Assembly: GCA_028288625.1 (NCBI GenBank)
Contig: JAQBNI010000093.1
Span: 21,036-85,035, forward strand
DNA from: Bacteroidota bacterium
GTDB taxonomy: Bacteria > Bacteroidota > Bacteroidia > Chitinophagales > JADIYW01
DNA length: 64,000 nt
Direction: 5' to 3'
This document shows positions 54,338 to 63,129 of the stretch, in pieces (the first letter of the stretch is position 1; each line of letters begins with the position of its first letter). Under the pieces are notes generated by a model. That model worked only from the letters and a program-made list of their open reading frames with translations. It did no database searches and had not been told where the DNA came from. Made by a program: the position numbers and the translations under genes.

Positions 54338-54568
54338 ATGAATATCCGCAGATATATTCCGTTCGTCCTGACACTTGTATTAGTGTGCTTTGTATTTTTT
54401 ACGTGCGATGCGCAATGTGCGATGTGTAAAGCCACTGCAGCAAAATCAGATTATGCAAAAAGCCTGAATACCGGGATTATGTATTTACTGCTGGCGCCTA
54501 TAGTTGTTTTAGGAAGCGTGCTGCTGATCTGGTACAGGAACAAGGACAAATTCGCCAGCAAGCAATGA
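54338..54568 (+). CDS. Small cysteine-containing membrane protein
   Basis: A 76-residue protein with an N-terminal hydrophobic segment (8-22), a short exposed stretch with Cys23, Cys27 and Cys30 (DAQCAMCKAT) and a second helix (46-65) ending in a basic tail. The CxxC between two membrane segments suggests copper or heme handling, or thiol redox. Similar small proteins occur at the end of respiratory clusters in Bacteroidota as far as I recall, without a defined function. Its start codon lies inside a 6-bp inverted repeat (54321-54339). Confidence 0.75.
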   Translation: MNIRRYIPFVLTLVLVCFVFFTCDAQCAMCKATAAKSDYAKSLNTGIMYLLLAPIVVLGSVLLIWYRNKDKFASKQ

Positions 54569-54621
54569 TCATTGTTGCGTGATAGTTTCCATCTCTTTTT
54601 ATTTTTCCGTAGTATTGCAGT

Positions 54622-55869
54622 ATGTCGTCCCTGTGCAGCATTCAAAAGCCTCTTCATTCATTTATCAAAGGTTCTGTTCAATTAAACGGTTCGAAAAGTA
54701 TCAGCAACCGCGTGCTGATCATTGACGCTTTATGTGGTCACCGCATCACGATGGAAAATCTTTCCAATGCTGATGATACCATTGCGTTACAAAAAATATT
54801 AAGTAGTGACGAAAAAGTTTTAGATGCGGGCGCAGGCGGAACTACATTTAGGTTTCTTACAGCTTATTTATCAACTCAGGAAGGACGGGAAGTAATATTG
54901 ACCGGAAGCGAACGGATGCAACAGCGACCTATAAAAATTTTAGTAGATGCCTTGCGAGCTTTAGGAGCGGATATTCAATATCAGGATAATGAAAACTTTC
55001 CGCCGTTAAAGATTATGGGAAAAAAATTAAAAGGAGGGAAAATTTCGTTGCCTGCAGATACATCATCCCAGTTTATTACCGCTTTATTGTTGATCGCTCC
55101 AACATTAGAGCAGGGTTTGGAATTGGAATTAAAAGGTACCATTGTTTCATTGCCATATATAAAAATGACTTTGAGGATGATGGAATATTTTGGAATTCAA
55201 ACTTCATTTGAAAAAAATGCAATTGTTATTCATTCCGGAGATTATCAACCACTGCCTTTTTTTATTGAAGGAGATTGGAGCGCAGCGTCATATTTTTATT
55301 CCCTTGCGGTTTTATCAGAAAATGCAGAAATAGAATTAAAGGGCTTAACAGACCAGCAAATACAGGGAGATTCAGTGATCCATAAAGTTGCAAACGACTT
55401 TGGCGTCGAAACAATATGGAAAGAAAATGCAGTCACGATAAAAAAAATAGTAAATCCAAATATTACATCTTACGATTTTGATTTTCTCGAATGTCCTGAT
55501 CTTGCGCAAACCGTAGTTGCTTTTTGTGCAGGTACAGGGATCGAATTGAGTTGCCATGGTCTGCAAACATTAAGGATCAAAGAAACGGATAGAATTGCTG
55601 CATTAAATACGGAATTGGAAAAACTCGGTCTGGCTTCACTGATAGAAATAGATAAAAATAACTGGCAGTTAAATATTAATCGAAATAAACCGGTCAACCC
55701 GGTTATTGCCGTAAGGACATATGAAGATCACCGGATGGCAATGGCGTTTGCACCGTTAGCTTTAAAATTAAATACGTTGAAGATTGAAGAACCAAATGTA
55801 GTGAGTAAATCCTATCCTCTATTCTGGGAAGATCTTAAAAAATTGGGCTTTCAAATAAATTTTGACTAA
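54622..55869 (+). CDS. aroA: 3-phosphoshikimate 1-carboxyvinyltransferase (EPSP synthase)
   Basis: Joins shikimate 3-phosphate and PEP in the shikimate pathway. The 415 residues are at the short end of the family. Motifs: LNGSKSISNRVLIIDAL (N-terminal Lys/Ser/Arg binding S3P), DAGAGGTTFRFLTAYL, ERMQQRPIKILVDALRALGA, DTSSQFITALLL, LRIKETDRIAAL and YEDHRMAMAFAPLAL. The AGAGGTTFR motif has Ala and Thr where many bacteria have NAGTAMR, a common Bacteroidota variant. Its stop codon directly abuts the stop codon of the convergent START gene. Confidence 0.94.
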   Translation: MSSLCSIQKPLHSFIKGSVQLNGSKSISNRVLIIDALCGHRITMENLSNADDTIALQKILSSDEKVLDAGAGGTTFRFLTAYLSTQEGREVILTGSERMQQRPIKILVDALRALGADIQYQDNENFPPLKIMGKKLKGGKISLPADTSSQFITALLLIAPTLEQGLELELKGTIVSLPYIKMTLRMMEYFGIQTSFEKNAIVIHSGDYQPLPFFIEGDWSAASYFYSLAVLSENAEIELKGLTDQQIQGDSVIHKVANDFGVETIWKENAVTIKKIVNPNITSYDFDFLECPDLAQTVVAFCAGTGIELSCHGLQTLRIKETDRIAALNTELEKLGLASLIEIDKNNWQLNINRNKPVNPVIAVRTYEDHRMAMAFAPLALKLNTLKIEEPNVVSKSYPLFWEDLKKLGFQINFD

Positions 55870-56478
55870 CTATTTTATGAGTTCTTTCAGTTTTTCCAGC
55901 ATAGAATAAGGCGCATCCACAATTCCTAAATTTGCAATAGCTTCCGGCAACGAGCCTCCTGTAGAACTTAATGCCTGGTGTGTAACTTCTACCTTTCCAT
56001 TTGGCAGCGGTACAAATTTCCAGTACGCTTTCATTCTGGGAATGCGTATATATTTGTCGTTTAGCGGAAGAAGATCGGGAGCTGCATCAAGATTTACAAC
56101 AATGATACCTTTTGGATCTGGTTTATTAAATACAAAATGTGTGATAGATTCCCTGCTCTTAATAAATGGAGCGCTCATAGTCATTAAAATGTAATAGTCA
56201 TTATCGTCATTTTTCTTAACGAGTTTTACACTTCCTTCATCCACCTTGTACATCCATTTATCAAATAAGGTATAGTTTTTAAAAAACGAAATTAATTTAG
56301 AAGTAGTGGTTTCTATAATTGTGGTCGCTTTGTATTCCTTTAAAGTAGCATTTGCCGGCTTACGGGTCCATACTTTAATTCCGTCCTTATCTTTTTCGAG
56401 TTTCCAGTTGCTTTCGGCAGCAGCTTGTATATAGAACACACAAACAATACAGAGAGCAGCTAAAATTATCTTTTTCAT
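55870..56478 (-). CDS. Exported START-domain lipid-binding protein
   Basis: A 202-residue protein with a signal peptide (KKIILAALCIVCVFYIQAAA). The mature part begins WKLEKDKDGIKVWTRK and continues with YKATTIIETT, FDKWMYKV and ESITHFVFNKP, the pattern of START/SRPBCC domains, which bind lipids or sterol-like ligands in a deep cavity. Periplasmic lipid binding is inferred. The ATG at 56478 is preferred; nine upstream codons in frame lack signal character. Confidence 0.87.
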   Translation of the reverse strand: MKKIILAALCIVCVFYIQAAAESNWKLEKDKDGIKVWTRKPANATLKEYKATTIIETTTSKLISFFKNYTLFDKWMYKVDEGSVKLVKKNDDNDYYILMTMSAPFIKSRESITHFVFNKPDPKGIIVVNLDAAPDLLPLNDKYIRIPRMKAYWKFVPLPNGKVEVTHQALSSTGGSLPEAIANLGIVDAPYSMLEKLKELIK

Positions 56479-56501
56479 TAATGGTGCAATTTTTTTCAAA
56501 A

Positions 56502-56531
56502 ACAAACATCTTTTAGGAATGTTTGTGCGAA
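56502..56531 (-). terminator. Possible terminator downstream of the VOC gene
   Basis: A perfect 8-bp inverted repeat ACAAACAT / ATGTTTGT (56502-56509, 56519-56526). Read on the - strand it is followed by a T-run (positions 56501-56495). The stem is AT-rich and lies about 100 bases past the VOC stop, so it is a weak candidate and could also be an operator of the START gene. Confidence 0.4.
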
Positions 56532-56624
56532 ATGTAGCCGTTCCGCAATATGAAATTATAAAAGTTTTATGCGAAATAATATTAATATCAAATTAAATTT
56601 CCGCCGTTAACAAAATTTAAAGAA

Positions 56625-57020
56625 TTACAGTGAAGTTGTGTCCTCCCACAATTCAATCAGGTTGTTTTCGATGTCTATAATGTGTGTGAATTTTCCTTCA
56701 GAATATTCCTCGATGTCTTTAACAGTAACGTCTTTTAATCTCAGGTGCTGCACCAGCTCTTCAATATTATTTACGCGAAGATTAAGACAGAAGGCATTAA
56801 AATCAAGTTTGGGTCTGCGATTACTTTGGAGGATGGAAAATGCCGTATAAAATTTCTTTTTGTCGTTTGTATCGGGATAAGGATAAGAGGCAAAATACGC
56901 TTGATAGTCTTCAGTATATTCAAAAGCTATCCCGAAACAATTGGTATACCATTCCGCTAACGTCTTTGCATTTTCAGAGTAAATAAAAACACCGCCGATA
57001 TGCGCAATAAAATCTTTCAT
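56625..57020 (-). CDS. Glyoxalase/bleomycin resistance (VOC) family protein
   Basis: A 131-residue protein with two beta-alpha-beta-beta-beta modules. The first begins HIGGVFIYSENAKTLAEWY and the second ends with HIIDIENNLIELWE. His and Glu at the classical metal positions (HIGG, IELWE, FTHI) are present. Substrate unknown; glyoxalase activity is not implied. It lies 37 bases downstream of the lolA-like gene in the same direction. Confidence 0.85.
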   Translation of the reverse strand: MKDFIAHIGGVFIYSENAKTLAEWYTNCFGIAFEYTEDYQAYFASYPYPDTNDKKKFYTAFSILQSNRRPKLDFNAFCLNLRVNNIEELVQHLRLKDVTVKDIEEYSEGKFTHIIDIENNLIELWEDTTSL

Positions 57021-57057
57021 CTGATTTTACTTATTACTTATACCTTACTATACCTTT

Positions 57058-57711
57058 TTACATTCTCAGATCTTCAACATGCACTCCCGGATGGCTCGCT
57101 GCATCAAATTTAAAAAAGTTATCATCTAAATTTGCCTTCGTTTTAAATGAGGTCACATTGTACACATACAAGTTGCCATTCTTGTCGAATACTTTCATAC
57201 GCTTAATGTATTTCGCATTTTTATCGATCCAGATACGGACTTTAAAAAAAGGTTTTCCTTTATCCTTCGGCATGAGATCCACCATGTAGCAATTTGTTTT
57301 TTCCACCATTTCTTCACCGCTCATCACATAATTAAAATCATTCTGGTAAATGGTAAAAATATTGGAAGGCGTGATCTCGTCCTTGTTGGCTTCATAATCA
57401 TTTATCTGAACTTCGTTGATGTCTTTCAGGTAAGTCCAAACACTTTGTTTATCACAAAAGATCTCCTGCTTTCCCATCACAATTTTATATTTCTCTCCCT
57501 TAATAAAAACATTACCGGTTTGTGTAGTGGTTTTATTTTGAGATGGATTAATAATATTTAAAGTGATGTCTGCCTGGATGGAAGAAAAGCCTTTATAAGT
57601 TTTGCTGACAGCATCCAGCAGCGTTTTTGCCTTAGGGTCATTGAGTTGCTTGTCAGCCTGATAACTAAAAAGGGATAGAAGCAAATTAAAGATGGAAAAA
57701 AGCTGGATCAT
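57058..57711 (-). CDS. lolA: LolA-like outer membrane lipoprotein carrier
   Basis: A 217-residue periplasmic protein. A short hydrophobic N-terminus (IQLFSIFNLLLSLFSYQA) acts as signal. The mature part shows LLDAVSKTYKGFSSIQADI, QTGNVFIKGEKYKI, CDKQSVWTYL and the beta-sheet pattern of LolA, which shuttles lipoproteins from the inner to the outer membrane. It follows ftsK in the same direction (75-base gap); this ftsK-lolA order is familiar from many bacteria. Confidence 0.87.
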   Translation of the reverse strand: MIQLFSIFNLLLSLFSYQADKQLNDPKAKTLLDAVSKTYKGFSSIQADITLNIINPSQNKTTTQTGNVFIKGEKYKIVMGKQEIFCDKQSVWTYLKDINEVQINDYEANKDEITPSNIFTIYQNDFNYVMSGEEMVEKTNCYMVDLMPKDKGKPFFKVRIWIDKNAKYIKRMKVFDKNGNLYVYNVTSFKTKANLDDNFFKFDAASHPGVHVEDLRM

Positions 57712-57786
57712 CGTTGCTGTTTGGGTAATAGTTGGTGTAAAACAAGGGAAAAAATCACATTTAACCTATTACGGATAACTATTTGG

Positions 57787-60312
57787 TTAATCTTCGCCTA
57801 TTTCCTGCAAAATTCGTTCCAATTCGTCATCGGTTTTAATGTATACTTCGCGGGCTTTGCTTCCGAGATTTGGACCAACAATTCCTGTAGCTTCGAGCTG
57901 ATCCATTAAGCGACCGGAACGCGCATATCCTAAAGCTAATTTTCGCTGTATTAGAGAAGTTGAACCTATTTGATTCCTGACGATCAGCCGCGCTGCATCT
58001 TCGAATAATTCATCGCGGTCACCCGTGTCCATCTGCCTGTCGTTATTTGCTTCCTTCGGATCAATATATTCCGGTAATTCATAAGGTGTCAATCCTTTTT
58101 GATCGCCGATAAATTTCGCGATGTGTTCCACTTCCGGCGTATCTACGAACGGGCATTGCAAGCGCGTAATTTCCCCGCTTTGCGATAGCAGCATATCACC
58201 TCTGCCTATCAATTGATCTGCACCGCCTGCATCGAGGATCGTTCTCGAATCCACTTTCGCCGTGACTTTAAATGCAATACGTCCCGGGAAATTCGCCTTG
58301 ATCGTACCTGTAATAATATTTACGGAAGGTCGCTGTGTCGCGATCACTAAATGTATGCCGATCGCGCGCGCAAGTTGTGCAAGCCTTGCAATCGGACCTT
58401 CAACTTCTTTTCCTGCAGTCATCATCAGGTCTGCAAATTCATCCACGATCAAAACTATATATGGTAAAAAGCGATGACCATTGTTTGGGTTTAATTGTCG
58501 GTTTAAAAATTTCTGGTTGTACTCCTTGATATGGCGAACATGTGCAGTCTTTAGTAATTCGTAACGCTGATCCATTTCTATGCATAATGCATTTAAAGTA
58601 TAGATCACTTTTTTATTATCCGTGATGATCGCATCTTCCTCATTCGGCAATTTCGCGAGATAATGATTCTCAATTAATTTATATAAAGTGAGTTCCACTT
58701 TCTTCGGATCCACTAAAACAAATTTTAATTCTGCAGGATGTTTTTTATATAAAAGTGAAACTAAGATCGCGTTCAATCCCACTGATTTTCCTTGCCCTGT
58801 TGCTCCTGCCATAAGTAAGTGCGGCATCTTTGCGAGATCGATTACGAAGTCTTCGTTTGAAATTGTTTTTCCTAAAGCGATCGGTAATTCCGCATCTGAT
58901 TTTTGGAATTTATCACCGGCGATGAGTGACTTCATTGATACAATACTTTTTTTCACGTTCGGCACTTCTATACCAATTGTTCCTCTGCCAGGGATTGGTG
59001 CAATAATACGGATGCCCAATGCTGCAAGGCTTAGCGCGATATCATCTTCCAGGTTTTTTATTTTTGAGATACGCACACCTTTCTCCGGAACGATCTCATA
59101 TAACGTTACCGTTGGTCCAACAGTGGCTTTAATTTTTTCGATGCCGATATTGTAATTCAATAATGTTTGTACGATCTGGTTTTTATTTTGTTCGAGCTCT
59201 TCTTTATTTATTTCGATCTGTCCGCTGCCATGTTCTTCCAATAGATCAATCGGTGGGAATTTATATTTCGATAATTCCAGCCTCGGATCAAAATTTGTAC
59301 CGATTCCGAAATGTTCAGGTTCAGTTTTAACAACGGGCTTTTGCGTTTCATCAACTGTTCCGAACGCCTGTATCTCTTCTATTTCAAAATCAGGTTCCAA
59401 TTTGAATTTTTCTTTTTTAACGGGAGTTTCTTTCGGTTTCTCTAGTTCAATTTCAGCAACAGGCGTGTCGATCAATTCCATTACAGGTTCTACCTGCTCA
59501 TTTAATACTTCAAAGGTTTCATCCTCGAAATGCGGCGTAGGAATTTCTACTTCTTCCGGTAAAATACTTTCCATATCATATCCATCTTCTTCCTTCAATA
59601 CTTCCTCTTTGAAGAATTCGTCCACCGGCGTTATGATATGTTCTTCCTCCTCGATCGCGAGTTCTTTTCTTCTTTCATCCCATTGCTGTTTCCACTGTAC
59701 CAATTTTAAATAAGTGTCCTTGATATTGAAACCTAAAAAAGTAAATGCAATCAAGCCGAGTAAAATTCCGAGACCTAATCTTCCCATTAAAGAAGAGAGC
59801 CATTCATAATTGTTTCTTCCCAAACCACCACCAAATGGAAATGAAGCATCCGAAAATATAAATGCCCCTAATGTTGAAATAAAAACGATCCAGAAAATAG
59901 AGGTGAATAATATTTTCGTTACACGAAATATTTTTTCCTTAAAAGCAAGGTTGATGCCGATCGTGAAAAAAATATAAGGCACAATAAATGCTGCAATGCC
60001 AAAAAAATCAAAAAAGAAAAGGTGGGATAAATATGCACCGATCCTTCCCATTTTATTTTCAACAAGTGCTTCCTTACTGAAAATAATTTTCCACGAGAAA
60101 TTCAAGATTTTATCCTGGTCGTCTTTCCAGGTAAATAAATAAGAACAGAACGCGATAAACAAGACCACGGCAACAAAAAGGAAAAACAATCCGCCGGCAG
60201 TTTTTACGGTTTCCGTATCGATAAACGGTGCCGGTGTGCCTTCCTCAATATTTTCCGGTTCGATTGCTTTCTTTGTGCGTTTTACCTTTTCTTTTACAAC
60301 TTCATTTGCCAT
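57787..60312 (-). CDS. ftsK: DNA translocase FtsK
   Basis: Septal ATPase that pumps DNA and activates dimer resolution at division. The 841-residue protein has four to five N-terminal membrane helices (about 35-190), an acidic linker (about 215-350), the alpha/beta motor domain with Walker A GATGQGKS (about 501-508) and Walker B YIVLIVDEFADLMM, and a C-terminal winged-helix gamma domain (SLIQRKLALGYARSGRLMDQLE) that reads KOPS. A -7 box adjoins its start codon. Confidence 0.97.
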   Translation of the reverse strand: MANEVVKEKVKRTKKAIEPENIEEGTPAPFIDTETVKTAGGLFFLFVAVVLFIAFCSYLFTWKDDQDKILNFSWKIIFSKEALVENKMGRIGAYLSHLFFFDFFGIAAFIVPYIFFTIGINLAFKEKIFRVTKILFTSIFWIVFISTLGAFIFSDASFPFGGGLGRNNYEWLSSLMGRLGLGILLGLIAFTFLGFNIKDTYLKLVQWKQQWDERRKELAIEEEEHIITPVDEFFKEEVLKEEDGYDMESILPEEVEIPTPHFEDETFEVLNEQVEPVMELIDTPVAEIELEKPKETPVKKEKFKLEPDFEIEEIQAFGTVDETQKPVVKTEPEHFGIGTNFDPRLELSKYKFPPIDLLEEHGSGQIEINKEELEQNKNQIVQTLLNYNIGIEKIKATVGPTVTLYEIVPEKGVRISKIKNLEDDIALSLAALGIRIIAPIPGRGTIGIEVPNVKKSIVSMKSLIAGDKFQKSDAELPIALGKTISNEDFVIDLAKMPHLLMAGATGQGKSVGLNAILVSLLYKKHPAELKFVLVDPKKVELTLYKLIENHYLAKLPNEEDAIITDNKKVIYTLNALCIEMDQRYELLKTAHVRHIKEYNQKFLNRQLNPNNGHRFLPYIVLIVDEFADLMMTAGKEVEGPIARLAQLARAIGIHLVIATQRPSVNIITGTIKANFPGRIAFKVTAKVDSRTILDAGGADQLIGRGDMLLSQSGEITRLQCPFVDTPEVEHIAKFIGDQKGLTPYELPEYIDPKEANNDRQMDTGDRDELFEDAARLIVRNQIGSTSLIQRKLALGYARSGRLMDQLEATGIVGPNLGSKAREVYIKTDDELERILQEIGED

Positions 60313-60316
60313 GAAA

Positions 60317-60324
60317 CAAAGATA
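60317..60324 (-). promoter_or_regulatory. -7 box abutting the ftsK start
   Basis: On the - strand TATCTTTG matches TAnnTTTG and ends 4 bases before the ftsK ATG, so the transcript would be leaderless or nearly so. Confidence 0.5.
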
Positions 60325-60418
60325 ATCGGATGTGTGAAATTCGGGTCACTGGATAATGCACAAATATTGATAACTTATCCGCAGAGAATTAATTGGGAAT
60401 TACAATAATTTCAATGAA

Positions 60419-60832
60419 TTAACGTATCCGGTCCTTTACGGGAATTACAAGTTTCAAGCCCGACCAGGTTTCGTCAACGGCGCAAACCTTGATATCCACC
60501 AGTCCATTTTCTAAAACTATTTTCCTGATCATATCTTCGGTGATATCTGTAGGTACTTTGGATGCTTTTTTTGGCCACGAGATCCAAATAATTCCGTTCG
60601 ATTCTATTTCATTTTTTAATAAAGGGATTTGTTTTTCGACTTCTTTTAATTCTTTAGTAAAAAGATGAATGAAGTCAGCTTTGTTTTTGTTGTTGCGGGC
60701 AATCGTAAGTTTTCCGGGCAGATCAGCAAATAAATTAAAATAATTTGAAGGCTCATTAATTAAGCGGATCCGAAATCCATCCTTTATGCCTAATTTTTTC
60801 GCGAGAGGCGTTTCCGAGTAATCTGCTGTCAT
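60419..60832 (-). CDS. DUF3052 family protein
   Basis: A 137-residue cytoplasmic protein. TPLAKKLGIKDGFRIRL and GIIWISWPKKASKVPTDI are typical of the DUF3052 family, small Rossmann-like proteins without a defined role. The ATG at 60832 gives this canonical start; the open frame continues 33 codons upstream into the repeat element with unlike sequence. Upstream of ftsK in the same direction with a 106-base gap. Confidence 0.82.
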   Translation of the reverse strand: MTADYSETPLAKKLGIKDGFRIRLINEPSNYFNLFADLPGKLTIARNNKNKADFIHLFTKELKEVEKQIPLLKNEIESNGIIWISWPKKASKVPTDITEDMIRKIVLENGLVDIKVCAVDETWSGLKLVIPVKDRIR

Positions 60833-60877
60833 AGGTATTATTTGAAATAGAAATGTACAAAAAAAGCAGACTATCTT

Positions 60878-60903
60878 CCCCTTATCAAGGGGGATTAAGG
60901 GGG
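60878..60903. repeat. G-run hairpin/direct repeat element
   Basis: CCCCTT-ATC-AAGGGG (60878-60892) is a perfect 6-bp hairpin, and AAGGGGGATT / AAGGGGGATG (60887-60906) is a 10-bp direct repeat. It lies upstream of DUF3052, unlike the AT-rich flanks. Confidence 0.6.
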
Positions 60904-60981
60904 ATGAGACCATTAATTTTTTCAATATCATATGTAATCTTTATTTCATCTTCGTTTATAAAAGTTCCTGTTGATTTTTTC

Positions 60982-60989
60982 TAATTTTG
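60982..60989 (+). promoter_or_regulatory. -7 box upstream of the thiolase gene
   Basis: TAATTTTG matches TAnnTTTG. It would leave a leader of about 110 bases before the ATG at 61105; no riboswitch fold is recognised in that leader. Confidence 0.4.
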
Positions 60990-61104
60990 GGCGAAGAAGT
61001 TAATCCAGATCAAATACTTTTTCAGGAGCAACTTTTTGTAAATAATTCATGTTCTTAAATTATCGCCTTCACAGGCAAATCACTAAAATAAAACCAGTTA
61101 TAAA

Positions 61105-62280
61105 ATGCAAGAAGTATTTATTGTATCCATGGCAAGAACGCCGATCGGAAGTTTGAGCGGAGTATTATCCGGAGTTACCGCAGTAGAATTAGGACGAACC
61201 GCAGTTAAAGCCGCTATGGATCGTGCCGGTATCAACGGCGACCAGGTAGATGAAGTATATCTCGGAAATGTACTGCAGGCAAATGTGGGTCAGGCTCCCG
61301 CGCAGCAAGTGTCAATAGCTGCAGGCATTAACACGAACACACCTTGTACCACGATCAACAAAGTATGCGCATCCGGAATGAAATCTATTATGCTCGGCGC
61401 CCAATCGATAATGCAGGGCGATAACAATGTGGTTGTTGTCGGCGGTATGGAAAGCATGAGCAATGCACCGCATTATATTCCAACCGGAAGAACAGGTATC
61501 CGCTACGGCAACGGGGAAATTATTGATGCGATCGTGCGCGACGGTTTGCAGGATCCTTACAAAAAATATATGATGGGAAATGCCGGGGAAGTTTGTGCAA
61601 AGCATTATAATTTCAGCAGGGAAGAACAGGATAAATATGCTATCGCATCTTATAAAAGAGCACAGGAAGCTTATGCAAATGGTTATTTCAAAGATGAATT
61701 GGTTCCGGTGGTGATTGCATCAAAAAAAGGCGATATCTCCATTACGGAAGATGAAGAATACAAAAAATTTGATGAATCAAAAGTAGCAGCATTAAAACCT
61801 GCATTTGAAAAAGAAGGAACGATCACTGCGATCAATGCATCTAAAATAAATGACGGCGCGAGTGCGATGGTGTTAATGAGCGGTGAAAAAGTAAAAGAAT
61901 TAGGCGTGAAACCATTGGCAAAAATTTTAGGTTTTGCGGATGCTTCACAAGACCCGGAATGGTTTACAACAACGCCTTCAAAAGCAATTCCAAAAGCATT
62001 ACAAAGAGCAAATATAAAAATGGAAGATGTCGATTTCTTTGAGATCAACGAAGCTTTCGCAGTTGTTGCATTGGCGAATATGAAAGAGATGAATATTTCC
62101 CACGAAAAAATAAATGTATTTGGTGGTGCAGTTGCGCTCGGTCACCCGATCGGAAGTTCAGGCTGCAGGATCGTTGCTACACTTATATCTGCCCTTAACC
62201 ATAAAGGTGGTAAAATTGGTGCAGCAGGCATTTGTAATGGCGGCGGCGGCGCAAGCGCAATGGTTGTGGAAAAAGTGTGA
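61105..62280 (+). CDS. Acetyl-CoA C-acetyltransferase (thiolase)
   Basis: Condenses two acetyl-CoA to acetoacetyl-CoA or cleaves it. The 391-residue enzyme has the active-site Cys in NKVCASGMKS (near 90), GGMESMSNAPHY, the His in NEAFAVV, and the C-terminal GHPIGSSGCRI with the second active-site Cys, followed by CNGGGGASAMV. It resembles biosynthetic AtoB/PhaA-type thiolases more than the long-chain FadA. It has no neighbours of the same pathway here. Confidence 0.95.
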   Translation: MQEVFIVSMARTPIGSLSGVLSGVTAVELGRTAVKAAMDRAGINGDQVDEVYLGNVLQANVGQAPAQQVSIAAGINTNTPCTTINKVCASGMKSIMLGAQSIMQGDNNVVVVGGMESMSNAPHYIPTGRTGIRYGNGEIIDAIVRDGLQDPYKKYMMGNAGEVCAKHYNFSREEQDKYAIASYKRAQEAYANGYFKDELVPVVIASKKGDISITEDEEYKKFDESKVAALKPAFEKEGTITAINASKINDGASAMVLMSGEKVKELGVKPLAKILGFADASQDPEWFTTTPSKAIPKALQRANIKMEDVDFFEINEAFAVVALANMKEMNISHEKINVFGGAVALGHPIGSSGCRIVATLISALNHKGGKIGAAGICNGGGGASAMVVEKV

Positions 62281-62342
62281 ATAAGATAAACAATGGGATG
62301 GTTTACTTGTTAATCGGTATATATTCAGTAATTTTTAAATCA

Positions 62343-62350
62343 TACATTTG
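62343..62350 (+). promoter_or_regulatory. -7 box of first exported paralogue
   Basis: TACATTTG matches TAnnTTTG, 20 bases before the ATG at 62371. Confidence 0.55.
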
Positions 62351-62370
62351 CTGAAATAAAATAAACCATT

Positions 62371-63006
62371 ATGAAAAAACTAAGTAAACTTTTAATCGTA
62401 TTAGGGTTGATCGTAACGACTAATACATATGCAGAAGAGTTAGGATTAAAATTGTCCAACTTAAATTTAGGTCCCGCAGCTAAAGGTAAAGACAAAGGTG
62501 GCAGTGGTGACGGAATACATAAAGGACTTATACAATTTGATGCAAGTTTTACTCTTGGCGGACATGGAGCAGTAGCACCTGCAACATCAACGGGTTTTGG
62601 AGTTGCACCCGGTGCTATGTTTAATGTAGACGTTGCAGTACATCCTTATGCAAGTGTAGGTGGGTATTTTGGTATATTCGGAGAGATAGGTGGTGGACGT
62701 GGACTAGGAGTTACTGTTAATACTGGAGGAGTTGGTATAGGTGTTGGTGCTCGAGGAGTATTTCATATCTACCAGTTAATTGCTGATAAAACAAACACTA
62801 AAGTAGATGCCAGTAAACTGGATTTTTATTTTCCTCTTCACATGGGTGTATTAATAGGAACCGCCGGTGGTACAAGAGCGGGCTTTGCAATAGGGGCGGG
62901 TTTAGGTGTACGTTATTATTTCACAGACATGATCGGTATAATGTCAGAAGTGGGTTGGTTGGAAACAAGTGTGTTTAAAGTAGGCTTAGCAATGAAATTC
63001 AAATAA
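62371..63006 (+). CDS. Exported glycine-rich protein, tandem family member 1
   Basis: A 211-residue protein with a signal peptide (KKLSKLLIVLGLIVTTNTYA) and mature start EELGLKLSNLNLG. A Lys/Gly-rich stretch (35-50) precedes an alternating Gly/aromatic pattern that ends with VRYYFTDMIGIMSEVGW and FKVGLAMKFK, as in small outer membrane beta barrels. Family not recognised. The same layout, with a near-identical last section, recurs in the next gene; the third starts with the same EELGL. It has its own promoter box and terminator. Confidence 0.78.
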   Translation: MKKLSKLLIVLGLIVTTNTYAEELGLKLSNLNLGPAAKGKDKGGSGDGIHKGLIQFDASFTLGGHGAVAPATSTGFGVAPGAMFNVDVAVHPYASVGGYFGIFGEIGGGRGLGVTVNTGGVGIGVGARGVFHIYQLIADKTNTKVDASKLDFYFPLHMGVLIGTAGGTRAGFAIGAGLGVRYYFTDMIGIMSEVGWLETSVFKVGLAMKFK

Positions 63007-63034
63007 TCAAAACCATAATTTTATTTATAAAAGA

Positions 63035-63067
63035 AATAGTCCCGTTTTGTCGGGACTATTTTATTTT
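63035..63067 (+). terminator. Rho-independent terminator after first exported paralogue
   Basis: Perfect 10-bp stem AATAGTCCCG / CGGGACTATT (63035-63044, 63051-63060) with loop TTTTGT and a following T-rich run, 28 bases after the stop. Confidence 0.93.
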
Positions 63068-63105
63068 AAAAAAGAATAACAACAAAATACTCTAACAATA
63101 ATGTT

Positions 63106-63113
63106 TAATTTTG
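63106..63113 (+). promoter_or_regulatory. -7 box of second exported paralogue
   Basis: TAATTTTG matches TAnnTTTG, 16 bases before the ATG at 63130. Confidence 0.55.
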
Positions 63114-63129
63114 GCATTGAATTTTTACT

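Noticed and set aside
60833-60931. 33-codon N-terminal extension of the DUF3052 protein
   Set aside because: It runs through the repeat element and is hydrophobic without family resemblance; the ATG at 60832 gives the canonical start.
60990-61104. Riboswitch in the thiolase leader
   Set aside because: The 115-base stretch has only a 4-bp GCCT/AGGC inverted repeat and no conserved riboswitch core.
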